Shown here in pieces: positions 43,824-53,564 of a DNA stretch of 64,000 nucleotides. This DNA is from Herbidospora daliensis. GTDB lineage: Bacteria; Actinomycetota; Actinomycetes; Streptosporangiales; Streptosporangiaceae. The position numbers and the translations under genes were made by a program. Numbering within the stretch: the first letter of the stretch is position 1; every line of letters begins with the position of its first letter. The DNA is taken from NCBI RefSeq assembly GCF_001570585.1, contig NZ_BBXF01000006.1, forward strand, positions 202,344 through 266,343. The letters are read 5' to 3'. A model generated the notes under the pieces. The model was not told where the DNA came from. It saw only the letters and a program-made list of their open reading frames with translations, and did no database searches.

Positions 43824-45473
43824 ATGCGCTTTCACGCACTGGCATGTGACTACGACGGCACCATCGCCGTCGACGGCCGCGTCGACGACGGAACCGTCGA
43901 GGCGCTCGACCGGCTGGCCCGGTCGGGGCGGCGGCTGGTCCTGGTGACCGGGCGTCACCTCGACGACCTCCTCGACGTCTTCCCCCGGCTCGACCTGTTC
44001 GACCGTGTCGTCGCCGAGAACGGGGCGCTGCTCTACCGGCCGGAGGAGCGGGAGCGGGTCCTGCTCGCCGATCCGCCGCCGGCCGAGTTCGTCGAGCGGC
44101 TGCGTGAGCGCGGGGTCGAGCCGTTGCACGTCGGCGCGGGCGTCGTCGCCACGTGGCAGCCGCACGAGAGCACGGTGCTCGACGTCATCCGTGACCTCGG
44201 GCTGGAGTTACAGATCGTCTTCAACAAGGGCGCGGTCATGGTGCTGCCGCCCGGCGTCAACAAGGCCAGCGGGCTCGGGGTCGCGCTCGCCGAGCTCGGT
44301 CTTTCTGCGCACAGCGTCGTCGGGGTCGGGGACGCGGAGAACGACCACGCCTTCCTCGCCGCCTGCGAGTGCGCGGTCGCCGTCGGCGGCGCGATCCCGG
44401 CGCTCAAGGAGAGTTGCGACCTGGTCGTCGACGATGTCACCGAGCTCGTCCGGCTGATCGTCGATGAGGACCTCGCGCACGTCCCGCTCGACCGGCACGA
44501 CATCCTGCTCGGCGACGACGTTCACGTCAGGGCTCACGGCGAGCGCATTCTGATCGCCGGGCCGTCGCACAGCGGGAAGTCGACCGTCGCGGCGGCGCTC
44601 GTCGAGCGTATCCACGAAGCGGGTTACCAGATCTGCCTCATCGACCCCGAGGGCGACTACGCCGAAGGGCTCGGCGACGCCGTCGTGCTCGGCGACCCGC
44701 GGCGTGCCCCGACGCACGACGAGGTGCTGCAGATCGTCGGCGACGCGTCCAGGAGCGTGGTGGTCAACCTGCTCGGCGTGCCCATCGACGACCGGCCCGG
44801 CTACTTCGAGGAGCTGGTCATGCGGGTCGGGGCCGTGTGGGGGCGGGTCGGGCGGCCGCACTGGCTGGTGATCGACGAGGCGCACCACCTGCTGCCCGAC
44901 GGGTTCGACCCGCAGTCGACGGCCACGCTCGGGGCCATGCTGGCGATCACCGTGCATCCCGATTCGCTCAGCGCGCCGGTGCTGGGGGAGTTCACCGCCG
45001 TCATCGCCGTCGGGGCCGAGCCCGGGGGTGTCCTGGACGCTTTCAGCCAGGCCGAACGCCCCGACGTCCCCGGCGAACTGGACACCGGTGAACTGCTGCT
45101 CTGGCGGCCCGGTGACGATCCCGTCCAGGTGACGCTGACCCCGTCCCAGCACGAACGCCGCCGCCATATCCGGAAATATGCGGCCGGGACGTTGGGCGAC
45201 GACTCCAGTTTCCGCTTCCGCGGGCCCGACGACCGGCTCGACCTCAAGGCCGACAACCTCAACCTGTTCCTCCGGCTGGGCGAGGGCGTCGACGAGGACA
45301 CCTGGCAGTTCCACCGCCGTCAGGGCGACTACTCGCGCTGGATGGCCGAGTGCGTCAAGGACGAGGAACTGTCCGCCGCCGTCGCCGAGGTCGAGCGGTC
45401 GGACGACGGCGTCGAGGCCGGCCGGGCGCGGATCAGGGAACTGGTCGAGGAGCGTTACACGGCCCCCGAATGA
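43824..45473 (+). CDS. HAD phosphatase fused to HerA/FtsK-like ATPase
   Basis: A 549-residue two-domain protein. Residues 1-225 are a Cof-type HAD-IIB phosphatase: DYDGT at 9-13, LVTGRH near 40, and GVGDAENDHAFL near 165-177. Residues 240-450 are a HerA/VirB4-like ATPase: Walker A GPSHSGKST at about 247-255, 'CLIDPEGDY' (typical of DUF87 HerA) and Walker B LVIDEAHHLLP near 347. The C-terminus is a charged 100-residue tail. Both active sites look complete. It lies 143 bp after the DUF3686 operon on the same strand. Function unknown. Confidence 0.87.
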   Translation: MRFHALACDYDGTIAVDGRVDDGTVEALDRLARSGRRLVLVTGRHLDDLLDVFPRLDLFDRVVAENGALLYRPEERERVLLADPPPAEFVERLRERGVEPLHVGAGVVATWQPHESTVLDVIRDLGLELQIVFNKGAVMVLPPGVNKASGLGVALAELGLSAHSVVGVGDAENDHAFLAACECAVAVGGAIPALKESCDLVVDDVTELVRLIVDEDLAHVPLDRHDILLGDDVHVRAHGERILIAGPSHSGKSTVAAALVERIHEAGYQICLIDPEGDYAEGLGDAVVLGDPRRAPTHDEVLQIVGDASRSVVVNLLGVPIDDRPGYFEELVMRVGAVWGRVGRPHWLVIDEAHHLLPDGFDPQSTATLGAMLAITVHPDSLSAPVLGEFTAVIAVGAEPGGVLDAFSQAERPDVPGELDTGELLLWRPGDDPVQVTLTPSQHERRRHIRKYAAGTLGDDSSFRFRGPDDRLDLKADNLNLFLRLGEGVDEDTWQFHRRQGDYSRWMAECVKDEELSAAVAEVERSDDGVEAGRARIRELVEERYTAPE

Positions 45474-45493
45474 CCCCGGGCCATGATGATCAC

Positions 45494-46447
45494 ATGGCAT
45501 TGACGACGAGTTTCACGCAGTTGGCCGGGGTACGGCACCCCATCGTGTCCGCGCCGATGGCCTTCTCGGCCGGTGGGGAGCTGGCGGCGGCCGTGTCGCG
45601 CGGGGGCGGGTTCGGGCTGGTGGGCGGCGGGTTCGGGGCGCGCGACTGGCTCGAACGGGAGTTGCCGATCGTCGCGCACAGCACCCGCGAGCCGTGGGGC
45701 GTCGGCTTCGTCTGCTGGGCGGCCGAGGTCGCCGGGGTCGAGTACGCCCTGGAGTTCGGCCCCACCGCGGTCCTGCTGTCGTTCGGCGACCCCACCCCAT
45801 TCCTGCAGCCGATCAGGCGGGCCGGGGCGCTGCTGATGATCCAGGTCACCGACCTGGCCGAGGCCCGGCAGGCCCTCGACGCGGGGGCCGACGTCATCGT
45901 CGTCCAGGGCACCGAGAGCGGCGGCCACGGCGCGCGGCGGGGCCGGTCGACGTTTCCCTTCGTGCCGGCGGTGGTCGACCTGGCGGGCGAGACGCCGGTG
46001 CTGGCCGCCGGGGGGATCGCCGACGGGCGCGGGGTGGCCGCCGCGCTGGTGCTCGGCGCGTCGGGGGCGCTGCTGGGCACCCGCTTCCAGGCCACCGCCG
46101 AGGCGATCGTCGACCCGGCGATCACCCGGGCCATCGTCGAGAGCCACGGCGGGCAGACGGCGCGCAGCAGCGTGCTCGACATCGTCAAGGGCATCGACTG
46201 GCCCGAGAAGTACGACGGCCGGAGCCTCGCGCACCCGTACATCGACCGCTGGCACGGCCGGGAGGCCGAGCTCACGGGAGAAGCCCGGCAGACGGCCCGC
46301 GACGACATGGCCCGGGGCGCCACGCCACCGGCGGTCTGGGCGGGCGAGGCCGTCGACCTCATCGGCGACCTCCCCTCGGCCGAGGACCTCGTCACCACCC
46401 TGGCCACCCAGGCCGAACAGGCGCTCAACCGCGTCAGATCAGACTGA
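45494..46447 (+). CDS. Nitronate monooxygenase-like FMN enzyme
   Basis: A 317-residue TIM-barrel flavoenzyme of the 2-nitropropane dioxygenase/nitronate monooxygenase family. Typical segments: 'HPIVSAPMAFSAGGELAAAVSRGGGFGLVG', 'VVQGTESGGHGARRG' (catalytic His in GGHG) and the FMN-phosphate strand 'PVLAAGGIADGRGVAAALVLGASG'. Such enzymes oxidise alkyl nitronates or act as enoyl/quinone reductases. ATG at 45494, 20 bp after the HAD-HerA stop, so it may be co-transcribed with that gene. Confidence 0.92.
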   Translation: MALTTSFTQLAGVRHPIVSAPMAFSAGGELAAAVSRGGGFGLVGGGFGARDWLERELPIVAHSTREPWGVGFVCWAAEVAGVEYALEFGPTAVLLSFGDPTPFLQPIRRAGALLMIQVTDLAEARQALDAGADVIVVQGTESGGHGARRGRSTFPFVPAVVDLAGETPVLAAGGIADGRGVAAALVLGASGALLGTRFQATAEAIVDPAITRAIVESHGGQTARSSVLDIVKGIDWPEKYDGRSLAHPYIDRWHGREAELTGEARQTARDDMARGATPPAVWAGEAVDLIGDLPSAEDLVTTLATQAEQALNRVRSD

Positions 46448-46455
46448 GGCCGCGA

Positions 46456-47490
46456 TCAGGAGGCGCGCCATGACTGCAGGACCGCTTCGATTCGGTCGCG
46501 GATCTGGGTGCGGGCCGTCATGCGGGGCACGCCCTTCATCAGGAGTTCGTCGTAGGCCGTGTCCTTGTGCCGGACCGACGCCACCACCGCCAGGGTGATC
46601 GCCGACTCGTCGAGGACCTTGGCCGCCGACGTGCGGCCGACCCGGCCGCTGCCGCGGACCGCCGCGTGGGCGGCGATCTCGTCGGCCCTCGGGCAGCCGG
46701 GGAACAGGCGCCGGATCTCGGCCGCCATCCGGGCCTGGAACTCGACGTCCTGGTGGGCGCGGCGGTCGGCGTCGCGGTCGCGGCGGCGGGCGCGCAGTTC
46801 CTCGTCCTCCAGGCAGAGGTCTTCGGCGCGGGCGAGCGCGGCCTCCTCGATGAGGACGCCCCGCCGCTCGAAGCGTTTGCGCCTGGGGTTGTACTCGACG
46901 ACCACGGCCGACAGGCCGCTCTCCTTCTTGGCCCGGCGGCTGAGGGCCGCGTTGCCGGCCGGGAGCATCACCAGATGGTCCATGTCGGCGCAGGTCAGGC
47001 AGTAGGGGGAGGCGTCTTCCATGATCAGGTAGGGGCCGGTGTCGCGGCAGCCCGCGCAGCGCCACGGCTCCTGAGGGACCAGCACCCGCAGGTCGGGCGG
47101 CCTGTTCTGGGCCTCGGTCAGGCGGCGGCGGCTCGTGTCGGACATCGCGGGGCTGATCCACTGACGGCAGAAGGCGCGTTCCTGCTCCTCCGAGCCGTCG
47201 CGGGTGAAGCGCAGCGCCGAGCGGTCGCGGCTGCCGGAGACGTAGGCGGTCTCCCCGGCGATCAGGCCCTTGTCGCCCGCCCACTCGGCCAGCAGCGCCG
47301 CCGCGTCGGTCATGCGGGCGGCGTCGACGGCGGCGAGCTCCTCCAGGGAGCCGGCCCGGCCCTGCCGCCAGCTCTCGACGTGGCGGTGGTGGACCCAGCG
47401 CAGGCCCGTCAGCACGTCGACGACCGTCACGTATTTACGGGTCGCCAGTGCGATCTCGGCCGCTTCCGCGACCCGTCGTCCCAGTCTCAT
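46456..47490 (-). CDS. DUF2293 domain protein
   Basis: A 344-residue protein. The C-terminal 90 residues match DUF2293 ('RRLFPGCPRADEIAAHAAVRGSGRVGRTSAAK', 'VVASVRHKDTAYDELLMKGV'). The middle holds two CxxC pairs (CAGC, CLTC) that may form a zinc ribbon. The N-terminal part is helical and basic. It overlaps the stop of the serine-hydrolase gene by 4 nt (ATGA) and is the third gene of the tricorn operon. Role unknown; a nucleic-acid-binding function is plausible from the Cys pairs and basic charge. Confidence 0.8.
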   Translation of the reverse strand: MRLGRRVAEAAEIALATRKYVTVVDVLTGLRWVHHRHVESWRQGRAGSLEELAAVDAARMTDAAALLAEWAGDKGLIAGETAYVSGSRDRSALRFTRDGSEEQERAFCRQWISPAMSDTSRRRLTEAQNRPPDLRVLVPQEPWRCAGCRDTGPYLIMEDASPYCLTCADMDHLVMLPAGNAALSRRAKKESGLSAVVVEYNPRRKRFERRGVLIEEAALARAEDLCLEDEELRARRRDRDADRRAHQDVEFQARMAAEIRRLFPGCPRADEIAAHAAVRGSGRVGRTSAAKVLDESAITLAVVASVRHKDTAYDELLMKGVPRMTARTQIRDRIEAVLQSWRAS

Positions 47491-48356
47491 CGGGTGAGGG
47501 CCGCCCGGTGCACGTCCCGGGCCAGCCGGGTGATCTTGGTGACCGAATCGGACCAGCGGGAGGTCTGGGTGGTCAGGATGACCTCGATGTAGCGGTCGCC
47601 CGCGCCGACGACGCCGGTGGTGTGCAACACGGCGTTGGCGAAGTCGACCGGAGCCGGGGCCTGATAGGAGGCCGCCGCGCCGTTGCCCTTGCAGCGCACC
47701 GGCGGGATCGAGCCGTAGCCCGACCAGCCCTGCTTGACCGCCCACGGCTTGGCGACGCCGCGCGGGATGCCGAAGTACTGGTCGAAGCCGTCGCTGCCGC
47801 ACGGCCCGGCCTGCCGGAGCTGGCCCATGATCGTGTTCCGGACCGTGGGGGAGGCCTGTTCGAGGATGTACCGGTAGACCTTGGCGATGTCGAGCGCGCT
47901 GATCGCGGTGTAGCCCCAGAAGCCGGGCTTGCCGGCCGGGGGCGGGCCCGAGTCGGTCAGCTTGAGCTTGGCCGCCACCCGCTGGATGATCTTCCCTTGG
48001 CCGCCGAGCGACCACAGTCTCGTCGCCGCGTCGTCGTCGCTGACCCGCAACATCGGCTTGAGCAGGGCCAGGTTGGGCTTCTTCACCCGCTCCAGGTGGT
48101 CGATGGCGATCATCAGCTTCACGACCGACGCCGACCTGAACCGCTTGTGGACGTTGCGGCTGACCGTCACCTTCTTCTGCAGCCGGTCGTACACGACATA
48201 GCCGGTGGTGACACCGGAGGGCACGCTGACCGGCTTGGGCGCGGTTTTCGCGGGGGCCGCCTTTTCGACGGTCGTCCTCCCGACGGCCGCGTCGCCGCCG
48301 GGGGCGGTGGAGCAGGCGGTCAGTAAGAGCAGGGATACGAGTAGCAGGCGCGGCAC
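47487..48356 (-). CDS. SxxK serine hydrolase lipoprotein (beta-lactamase-like)
   Basis: A 289-residue exported protein starting at the GTG at 48356 with VPRLLLVSLLLLTACS, lipobox LTAC. The mature part is a penicillin-binding/beta-lactamase fold: SVVK in RSASVVKL supplies the SxxK nucleophile, SDDDAA replaces the usual SxN, and KQGWSG lies where KTG is expected. The Asn-to-Asp change argues against a classical beta-lactamase. It follows the tricorn gene by 5 bp. It may act on peptidoglycan or another envelope amide. Confidence 0.85.
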   Translation of the reverse strand: MPRLLLVSLLLLTACSTAPGGDAAVGRTTVEKAAPAKTAPKPVSVPSGVTTGYVVYDRLQKKVTVSRNVHKRFRSASVVKLMIAIDHLERVKKPNLALLKPMLRVSDDDAATRLWSLGGQGKIIQRVAAKLKLTDSGPPPAGKPGFWGYTAISALDIAKVYRYILEQASPTVRNTIMGQLRQAGPCGSDGFDQYFGIPRGVAKPWAVKQGWSGYGSIPPVRCKGNGAAASYQAPAPVDFANAVLHTTGVVGAGDRYIEVILTTQTSRWSDSVTKITRLARDVHRAALTR

Positions 48357-48361
48357 CCGGC

Positions 48362-51300
48362 CTACGCTAGCCGACCCCGGCCACGGCGATCGTCGCTTTC
48401 CCGCCAGGCGGCCACCCGGGGAGGCAGCGTCGGCACCACCCTGCGGGGGCGGTCGGCCGGGTTGGCGCTGTGGGCGGGGTCGCGGTCGAGGGAGTCGAGG
48501 GCGATCTCGACGGCCCGTTCCAGCTGGGCGTCGACGCCCATCGCGTACTCCTGCGGGGTGATGTCGACCTCCACGTCGGGGTCGGCGCCGTAGTTCTCCA
48601 CCCGCCAGCCGACGTCGTCGAACGCGAAGGAGAACTCGGGCTGGGTGGTCAGCGTCCCGTCGGCCAGGCGGTGCCGGGGCCAGACGCCGACCACGCCTCC
48701 CCAGGTGCGCCTGCCGACCAGGGTGCCGAGCCCGAGCAGCTTGAAGGTGTGGCAGAAGATGTCGCCGTCCGACCCGGCCCACTCGTTCGTGAGGCCCACG
48801 ATCGGGCCGCGCGGCGACTCGTCGGGGTAGGGGGCCGGCACGCCCCAGCGCGGGAAGTCGTAGCCGAGCCGCCGCCGCGACAACTTCTCCAGCAGCAGCG
48901 CCGACACGTCGCCGCCGCCGTTGAACCGCACGTCGACGATGAGGGCCTCGCGGTCGTACTCGGTCAGGAAGCCGCGGTGGAACTCGGCGAAGCCCTCGGG
49001 GCCCATGTCGGGGACGTGGACGTAGCCGACCCGCCCCCCGGTGTGCTCGTGGACGAGCCGGCGGTTGGCCTCGACCCAGTCGCGGTAGCGGGCGGGCTGC
49101 TCGTCGCAGAGGGCCCGCACGACGACCAGGTGGTATTCGTCGTCGCGTTCGATCGTCAGCTCGACCTCCTCGTCGGCGAGGTTGACCAGCAGCCGCCCGG
49201 GGGAGGCGTCGGGGCCGACGGGCATGCCGTTGATGGCGGTCACGGCGTCGCCGGGCTCGACGTCCACCCCCAGGCGGTTCAGCGGCGAGGTGGCGAGCGG
49301 GTCCCACGGGTCGCCGGTGACGATGCGGCCGATGATGTAGCGGCCGTCCTCGTAGAGCCAGTCGACGCCGAGTTTGCCCTGCCAGTAGTGGGGGCGGTCG
49401 CGGTACTCGCCGCCCGACTCGAAGGCGTGGGAGGTGCCGAGCTCGCCCAGCAGCTCCCACAGCAGGTCGGAGAACTCGCCCCGGGTGCCGACCCGGTCGA
49501 CCAGCGGCAGGTAGCGGGCGTAGACGCCGTCCCAGTCGATGCCGGCCATGTCCTCGTCCCAGAAGTTCTCGCGCTGGAGCCGCCACGCCTCGCGGAACAT
49601 CTGCCGCCACTCGGCCTCGGGCGCGACCGACACCTTCACCCGGTCGAGGTCGATCCAGCCGTCGTTGCGGTCGGTCTCGTCGTCCTCCGACGGGCTCTCG
49701 CCCGCCTTGACGACGCGCAGCCGGTCGCCCGACCGGTAGAGCAGGGTCGAGTGGTCGCGGCCGAGGCAGAAGTCGGCGACGTCGGAGACGAGCTCCTCGG
49801 CCTTCTGCTTGGCGTACTCGTAGCAGTGCAGGGTCGAGCCGTGGTCGCCGACCACCGGGGTCGTGGTGTAGATGACCTTGCCCTTGAGCCCGGCGACCCG
49901 CTGGTAGCGGTTCTCGTCGACGGGGAAGGCCACGATCCGCCGGGTGAGGCCCTCGGTGTGGATCTCGAAGTCGGGTTCCTCGGTGTCCTCGTGGTCGAGC
50001 GGCCGGGGTTCCGGTACGAACGGCGACCCGATCCCCTCGCGCAGCGCCACGGCGTAGGGGCGGGTGCCCATCGGGAAGCCCAGGTCGAACTGGAGCTCGT
50101 CGTAGACCGGGTTGAACACCCGCTGCCCGATGAAGTAGAGGTAGCGGCCCTCGGGGTCGAAGGCGGGCCGCCGGTCGACCAGCACCGGGTCGGTCGCGGG
50201 GGCGATCTCGCCGGTCTCGGCGTTGAACAGCTTGATGACGGTCGTCTGGCGGGCGACCGGGCACGCGTAGGCGAGCCAGGTGCCGTCGGGCGACCACGCC
50301 GGGTCCTCGATGGCGCCGAACGGGCTGGCCTCGACCTCGGTCACCGTCGCCCCGTCGTCGTGCAGCTCGACGACCAGCAGTTCGTTGCGGTGGTTGGTGA
50401 CGGCGAACCGGTCGCCCCTGGGGGAGACCTCCAGTTCGGTGATGCGGCCGGTGTCGGCGTCGTCGAGCCTGATCGGGTCCTCGTGCGACAACACGACCAG
50501 CACCTCGCGGTCGCCGTCGTCGCTGGCCGCCGCGACCAGCCGTTCGCCGTCGTCGTCGAGCCAGGTCAGGAACCGGTAGCGGACGCCGTCGGGTTCGCCG
50601 TGCTGGAGCACCGGGCCCTCCCAGCAGGCGAACGAGAACGCCTTGCCCCGGGTGGTGACGGCCAGCCGCGAGCCGTCGGGGCTGAGGGCCGCGCTGTCGA
50701 GGTAGCCCGCCGCCGGCACGAACCGGCGGTTGCGCTGGGTCAGCGAGCTGCCCAGGCGCACGTCGACGCGGCGCGGCTCGTCGGCGTCGGGGTCGAGCAG
50801 GAACAACTCGGCGCCGCAGTGGTAGACCAGCCGCCGCCCGTCGGACGACAGGTTGCGGGCGTAGTAGTCGCCGTGGTCGGTGTGCCGGCGCAGGTCGTCG
50901 CCGGCCGGGGAGCACGAGTAGACGTTGCCGACGCCCTCGTGGTCGGACAGGAAGAACACCCGGTCGTCCACCCAGCACGGCGAGGCGAGGTTGCCGGGCA
51001 GGGCGATCAGGCGGCGGAAACGCCGGGTGCCGATCCACAGGTCGCCGACCGTGCCGCCCCGGTAGCGCTTCCAGCGGGCCGGGTCGGAGGTGTTGCGGCC
51101 GAGCACGATGCCGCCGGGCCCGTAGGTGATGGCGGAGGCGGGGCCGTAGGGCAGCGGTTCGGGCACCTCGCCCGGCACGACCCGGTGCAGCCAGCGGTAG
51201 CCGTGGAAGGGCTGGCCCTCGTCGCTGGTGTAGACGATCGCGCCGTGCGGGTCCCAGCCGGCGACCTGGCAGTCGGCGCCGTGGAAGGTGAGGCGTTCGG

Positions 51301-51529
51301 CGGCGCCGCCGTCCGCCGGCATGACGTACACCTCTTCGGGGCCTTCCTCGCGGCCGACGAAGGCGATCTGGGTGCCGTCGGGGGACAACCGGGGGTAGGC
51401 GGCCTCGGCCACTCCGGCGGTCAGCCGGAACGCGCGGCCGCCGTCGGCGTGGACCATCCAGAGGTCGTCTTCGGCGGCGAACACCACCACGTCGCGGAAG
51501 ATCGTGGGAAAGCGCAGATAGCCGGCCAT
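48362..51529 (-). CDS. Tricorn-type peptidase (S41 family)
   Basis: A 1055-residue tricorn protease homologue. Two beta-propellers (about 1-320 and 320-600, repeated '[22 protein letters not shown]' blades) are followed by a PDZ-like domain and the S41 catalytic domain with '[12 protein letters not shown]' and the nucleophile Ser920 in GSDGDIF. Tricorn trims proteasome-derived peptides to di- to tetrapeptides in the cytosol, and actinomycetes carry both systems. No signal peptide. First gene of a co-oriented trio with the SxxK lipoprotein and DUF2293 protein. Confidence 0.94.
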   Translation of the reverse strand: MAGYLRFPTIFRDVVVFAAEDDLWMVHADGGRAFRLTAGVAEAAYPRLSPDGTQIAFVGREEGPEEVYVMPADGGAAERLTFHGADCQVAGWDPHGAIVYTSDEGQPFHGYRWLHRVVPGEVPEPLPYGPASAITYGPGGIVLGRNTSDPARWKRYRGGTVGDLWIGTRRFRRLIALPGNLASPCWVDDRVFFLSDHEGVGNVYSCSPAGDDLRRHTDHGDYYARNLSSDGRRLVYHCGAELFLLDPDADEPRRVDVRLGSSLTQRNRRFVPAAGYLDSAALSPDGSRLAVTTRGKAFSFACWEGPVLQHGEPDGVRYRFLTWLDDDGERLVAAASDDGDREVLVVLSHEDPIRLDDADTGRITELEVSPRGDRFAVTNHRNELLVVELHDDGATVTEVEASPFGAIEDPAWSPDGTWLAYACPVARQTTVIKLFNAETGEIAPATDPVLVDRRPAFDPEGRYLYFIGQRVFNPVYDELQFDLGFPMGTRPYAVALREGIGSPFVPEPRPLDHEDTEEPDFEIHTEGLTRRIVAFPVDENRYQRVAGLKGKVIYTTTPVVGDHGSTLHCYEYAKQKAEELVSDVADFCLGRDHSTLLYRSGDRLRVVKAGESPSEDDETDRNDGWIDLDRVKVSVAPEAEWRQMFREAWRLQRENFWDEDMAGIDWDGVYARYLPLVDRVGTRGEFSDLLWELLGELGTSHAFESGGEYRDRPHYWQGKLGVDWLYEDGRYIIGRIVTGDPWDPLATSPLNRLGVDVEPGDAVTAINGMPVGPDASPGRLLVNLADEEVELTIERDDEYHLVVVRALCDEQPARYRDWVEANRRLVHEHTGGRVGYVHVPDMGPEGFAEFHRGFLTEYDREALIVDVRFNGGGDVSALLLEKLSRRRLGYDFPRWGVPAPYPDESPRGPIVGLTNEWAGSDGDIFCHTFKLLGLGTLVGRRTWGGVVGVWPRHRLADGTLTTQPEFSFAFDDVGWRVENYGADPDVEVDITPQEYAMGVDAQLERAVEIALDSLDRDPAHSANPADRPRRVVPTLPPRVAAWRESDDRRGRGRLA

Positions 51530-51557
51530 CCGTCCCTCCCTGCCGGGAAACCAGAAC

Positions 51558-51592
51558 AGGCTCGGGGAGCGGGTCGCCCCTTCCCCGAGCCT
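51558..51592 (-). terminator. Hairpin downstream of the small basic protein gene
   Basis: AGGCTCGGGGA pairs perfectly with TCCCCGAGCCT across a 13-nt loop. It lies between the small gene ending at 51618 and the tricorn start at 51529, both on the minus strand. No T-tract follows. Confidence 0.65.
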
Positions 51593-51617
51593 TCACCTCA
51601 GACCCCCACTAGGCGGG

Positions 51618-51854
51618 TCAGTGGTGCTGACCACCCTGGCGCTGCTGATGCTGCTGCTGCGAGGAGTGCCCCGGCTGCCGGCTCTCCCCGCCGCCCATGC
51701 GGTTGCCCATCGAACCGCCGCCCATGCCCTCACGCTCGGGACGGTTCTCCCCGCCCTCACGCTTGTCCTGCTTGGCCGCACGCTGATCCTTGATCGTGGC
51801 GCGCTTGGCCTTGCCCGAGACCTTGGGCTGGCGCTTCTGAGGCATTTCAGCCAT
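51618..51854 (-). CDS. Small basic, Gly/Gln/His-rich protein
   Basis: A 78-residue protein from the ATG at 51854 (MAEMPQKRQPKVSGK), with GGGGGA upstream. The first 40 residues are Lys/Arg-rich (KAKRATIKDQRAAKQDKR). The rest is low-complexity Gly, Met, Gln and His, ending QQQHQQRQGGQHH. It is probably disordered and nucleic-acid- or metal-binding; not a family I can name. The longer start at 51905 lacks a ribosome-binding site. Confidence 0.6.
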   Translation of the reverse strand: MAEMPQKRQPKVSGKAKRATIKDQRAAKQDKREGGENRPEREGMGGGSMGNRMGGGESRQPGHSSQQQHQQRQGGQHH

Positions 51855-51965
51855 TTTTTCCCCCGAAAGTGGCTTTGATGACGCTCTGTGTGCCATCGGT
51901 GACATTCATACCCATATGGGCGAAAGTAATCACACATGCGGTTTGTGTGAGAATGGTCGCCGACG

Positions 51966-51989
51966 ATTGTTCTGGACTATTGTTCTGGA
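51966..51989. promoter_or_regulatory. Direct repeat upstream of acyl-CoA synthetase
   Basis: ATTGTTCTGGA occurs twice (51966-51976 and 51979-51989), period 13 bp, ending 9 bp before the GTG. It probably covers the promoter or ribosome-binding region, and is a candidate site for a repressor that binds direct repeats. Confidence 0.5.
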
Positions 51990-51998
51990 GGGCGTGCG

Positions 51999-53564
51999 GT
52001 GACCCAGTTCGACCTGGCCACGCTGCATGAGGCGATCGCGGCGGCCGTTCCCGACCGGGAGTGCCTGGTGTGGCGCGACCGGCGCGCCACCTGGCGGTCC
52101 GTGACCGAACGCACCCGGCGGCTGGGCAACCTGCTGCACTCCCGGGGCCTCGGGCCGGGCGCCCGGATGGCCGTCTACCTGCACAACGGCCCCGAATACC
52201 TGGAGGCCCTGCTCGGCGCGCACAAGGCCCGGGTGACCCCGTTCAACGTCAACTACCGCTACACCACCGACGAACTGGCCTACCTGTTCGCCGACGCCGC
52301 GCCGTCGGCGGTGGTCTTCCACGCCGCCTTCGCGCCGCTCGTCGCGAAGGTGGCGCCTCCGTCGGCGCTGCTGCTCCAGGTCATGGACGACACGGGCCAC
52401 CCCCTCGTGCCCGGAGCCCTCCCCTACGAGGAGGCCCTGGCCGCCGCGTCACCCGGCCCGGTGCCGGTCACGCCCTCACCCGACGACGCCCACATCATCT
52501 ACACGGGCGGCACGACCGGCATGCCCAAGGGCGTGGTCTGGCGGATCGGCGACCTGCTCGACGGCCCGGTCGGCGTGCGCCGCAGAGACGGCTCGTCGTT
52601 CCCGACCCTGGCCGCCCTGGTCGAGCACGCCGCCGCCAGCCGCCGCCGCATCCTGCCCGCCGCCCCGCTGATGCACGGCACCGGCGTCTGGTTCACCCTC
52701 AACGGCTGGTGCCTCGGCTCGACCGTCGTCATCGCCGACCGCGTCGACCGCTTCGACGCCCCGAGCCTGCTCGCCACCCTCGAACGCGAACGCGTCACCG
52801 GCACCGTCATCGTCGGCGACGCCTTCGCCCGCCCCCTGGTGGAAGAGCTCCAGAGCCGCCGGTACGACCTGAGCCTCGGCATGATCGGCACCAGCGGCGC
52901 CTTCCTGGGAGAGGCCCTGCGCGCCCGCCTGACCGAACTCATCCCGGGGATCAGGACCGTCGACACCCTCGGCTCCTCCGAGACCGGCAACTCCGCCGTG
53001 CGCATGGACGGCGGCCGGTTCGAGGCGGGCCCCTGGACGGTCGTCCTGAGCGCCGACCAGACCCGCGTCCTGTCACCCGGCGACCCGGAGGAGGGCTGGC
53101 TGGCCCGCTCGGGCCCCATCCCGCTCGGCTACCTGGGCGACCCCGAGAAGACCGCCCGCACCTTCCGCACGATCGGCGGCGTGCGCTACGCCATCCCGGG
53201 CGACCGCGCGATCTGGCGGCCCGACGGGACCGTCGACCTGCACGGCCGCGAAGCCACCGTCATCAACACGGCGGGCGAGAAGGTCTTCGCCGAAGAGGTC
53301 GAGGGCGTGCTGCGCGAGGTCGAGGGCGTGGTCGACGCCCTGGTGGTCGGCCGGCCCAGCGAACGATGGGGCCAGGAGGTCGTGGCGGTCGTCCAGACGG
53401 AGAAACCCGGCGACCCGGACGACACCGCGCTGAAGAGCGCGTGCGCGGCCCGGCTGGCCGGGTTCAAGGTGCCGAAGCAGTTCGTCAGGGCGGAGGAGGT
53501 CCGCCGCCACGCCAACGGCAAGGCCGACTACGCCTGGGCGAAGTCGGTGGTCACCTCAGACTGA
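51999..53564 (+). CDS. Acyl-CoA synthetase (AMP-binding, class I ANL)
   Basis: A 521-residue adenylate-forming ligase. The P-loop-like motif is IIYTGGTTGMPKGVVW near 166, 'GSSETGN' follows, and 'GDRAIWRPDGTVDLHGREATVINTAGEKVFAEEVEG' contains the hinge Asp. The C-terminal catalytic Lys is in 'HANGKADYAW'. It activates a fatty or other carboxylic acid as the acyl-AMP, then acyl-CoA. GTG at 51999 after CTGGAGGG. Its end overlaps the convergent gene by 9 bp. Acid specificity unknown. Confidence 0.93.
   Translation: MTQFDLATLHEAIAAAVPDRECLVWRDRRATWRSVTERTRRLGNLLHSRGLGPGARMAVYLHNGPEYLEALLGAHKARVTPFNVNYRYTTDELAYLFADAAPSAVVFHAAFAPLVAKVAPPSALLLQVMDDTGHPLVPGALPYEEALAAASPGPVPVTPSPDDAHIIYTGGTTGMPKGVVWRIGDLLDGPVGVRRRDGSSFPTLAALVEHAAASRRRILPAAPLMHGTGVWFTLNGWCLGSTVVIADRVDRFDAPSLLATLERERVTGTVIVGDAFARPLVEELQSRRYDLSLGMIGTSGAFLGEALRARLTELIPGIRTVDTLGSSETGNSAVRMDGGRFEAGPWTVVLSADQTRVLSPGDPEEGWLARSGPIPLGYLGDPEKTARTFRTIGGVRYAIPGDRAIWRPDGTVDLHGREATVINTAGEKVFAEEVEGVLREVEGVVDALVVGRPSERWGQEVVAVVQTEKPGDPDDTALKSACAARLAGFKVPKQFVRAEEVRRHANGKADYAWAKSVVTSD

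Noticed and set aside
48470..51793. Long open frame antisense to the tricorn gene
   Set aside because: Composition of a shadow frame, no motifs; the minus-strand frame encodes a full tricorn protease.
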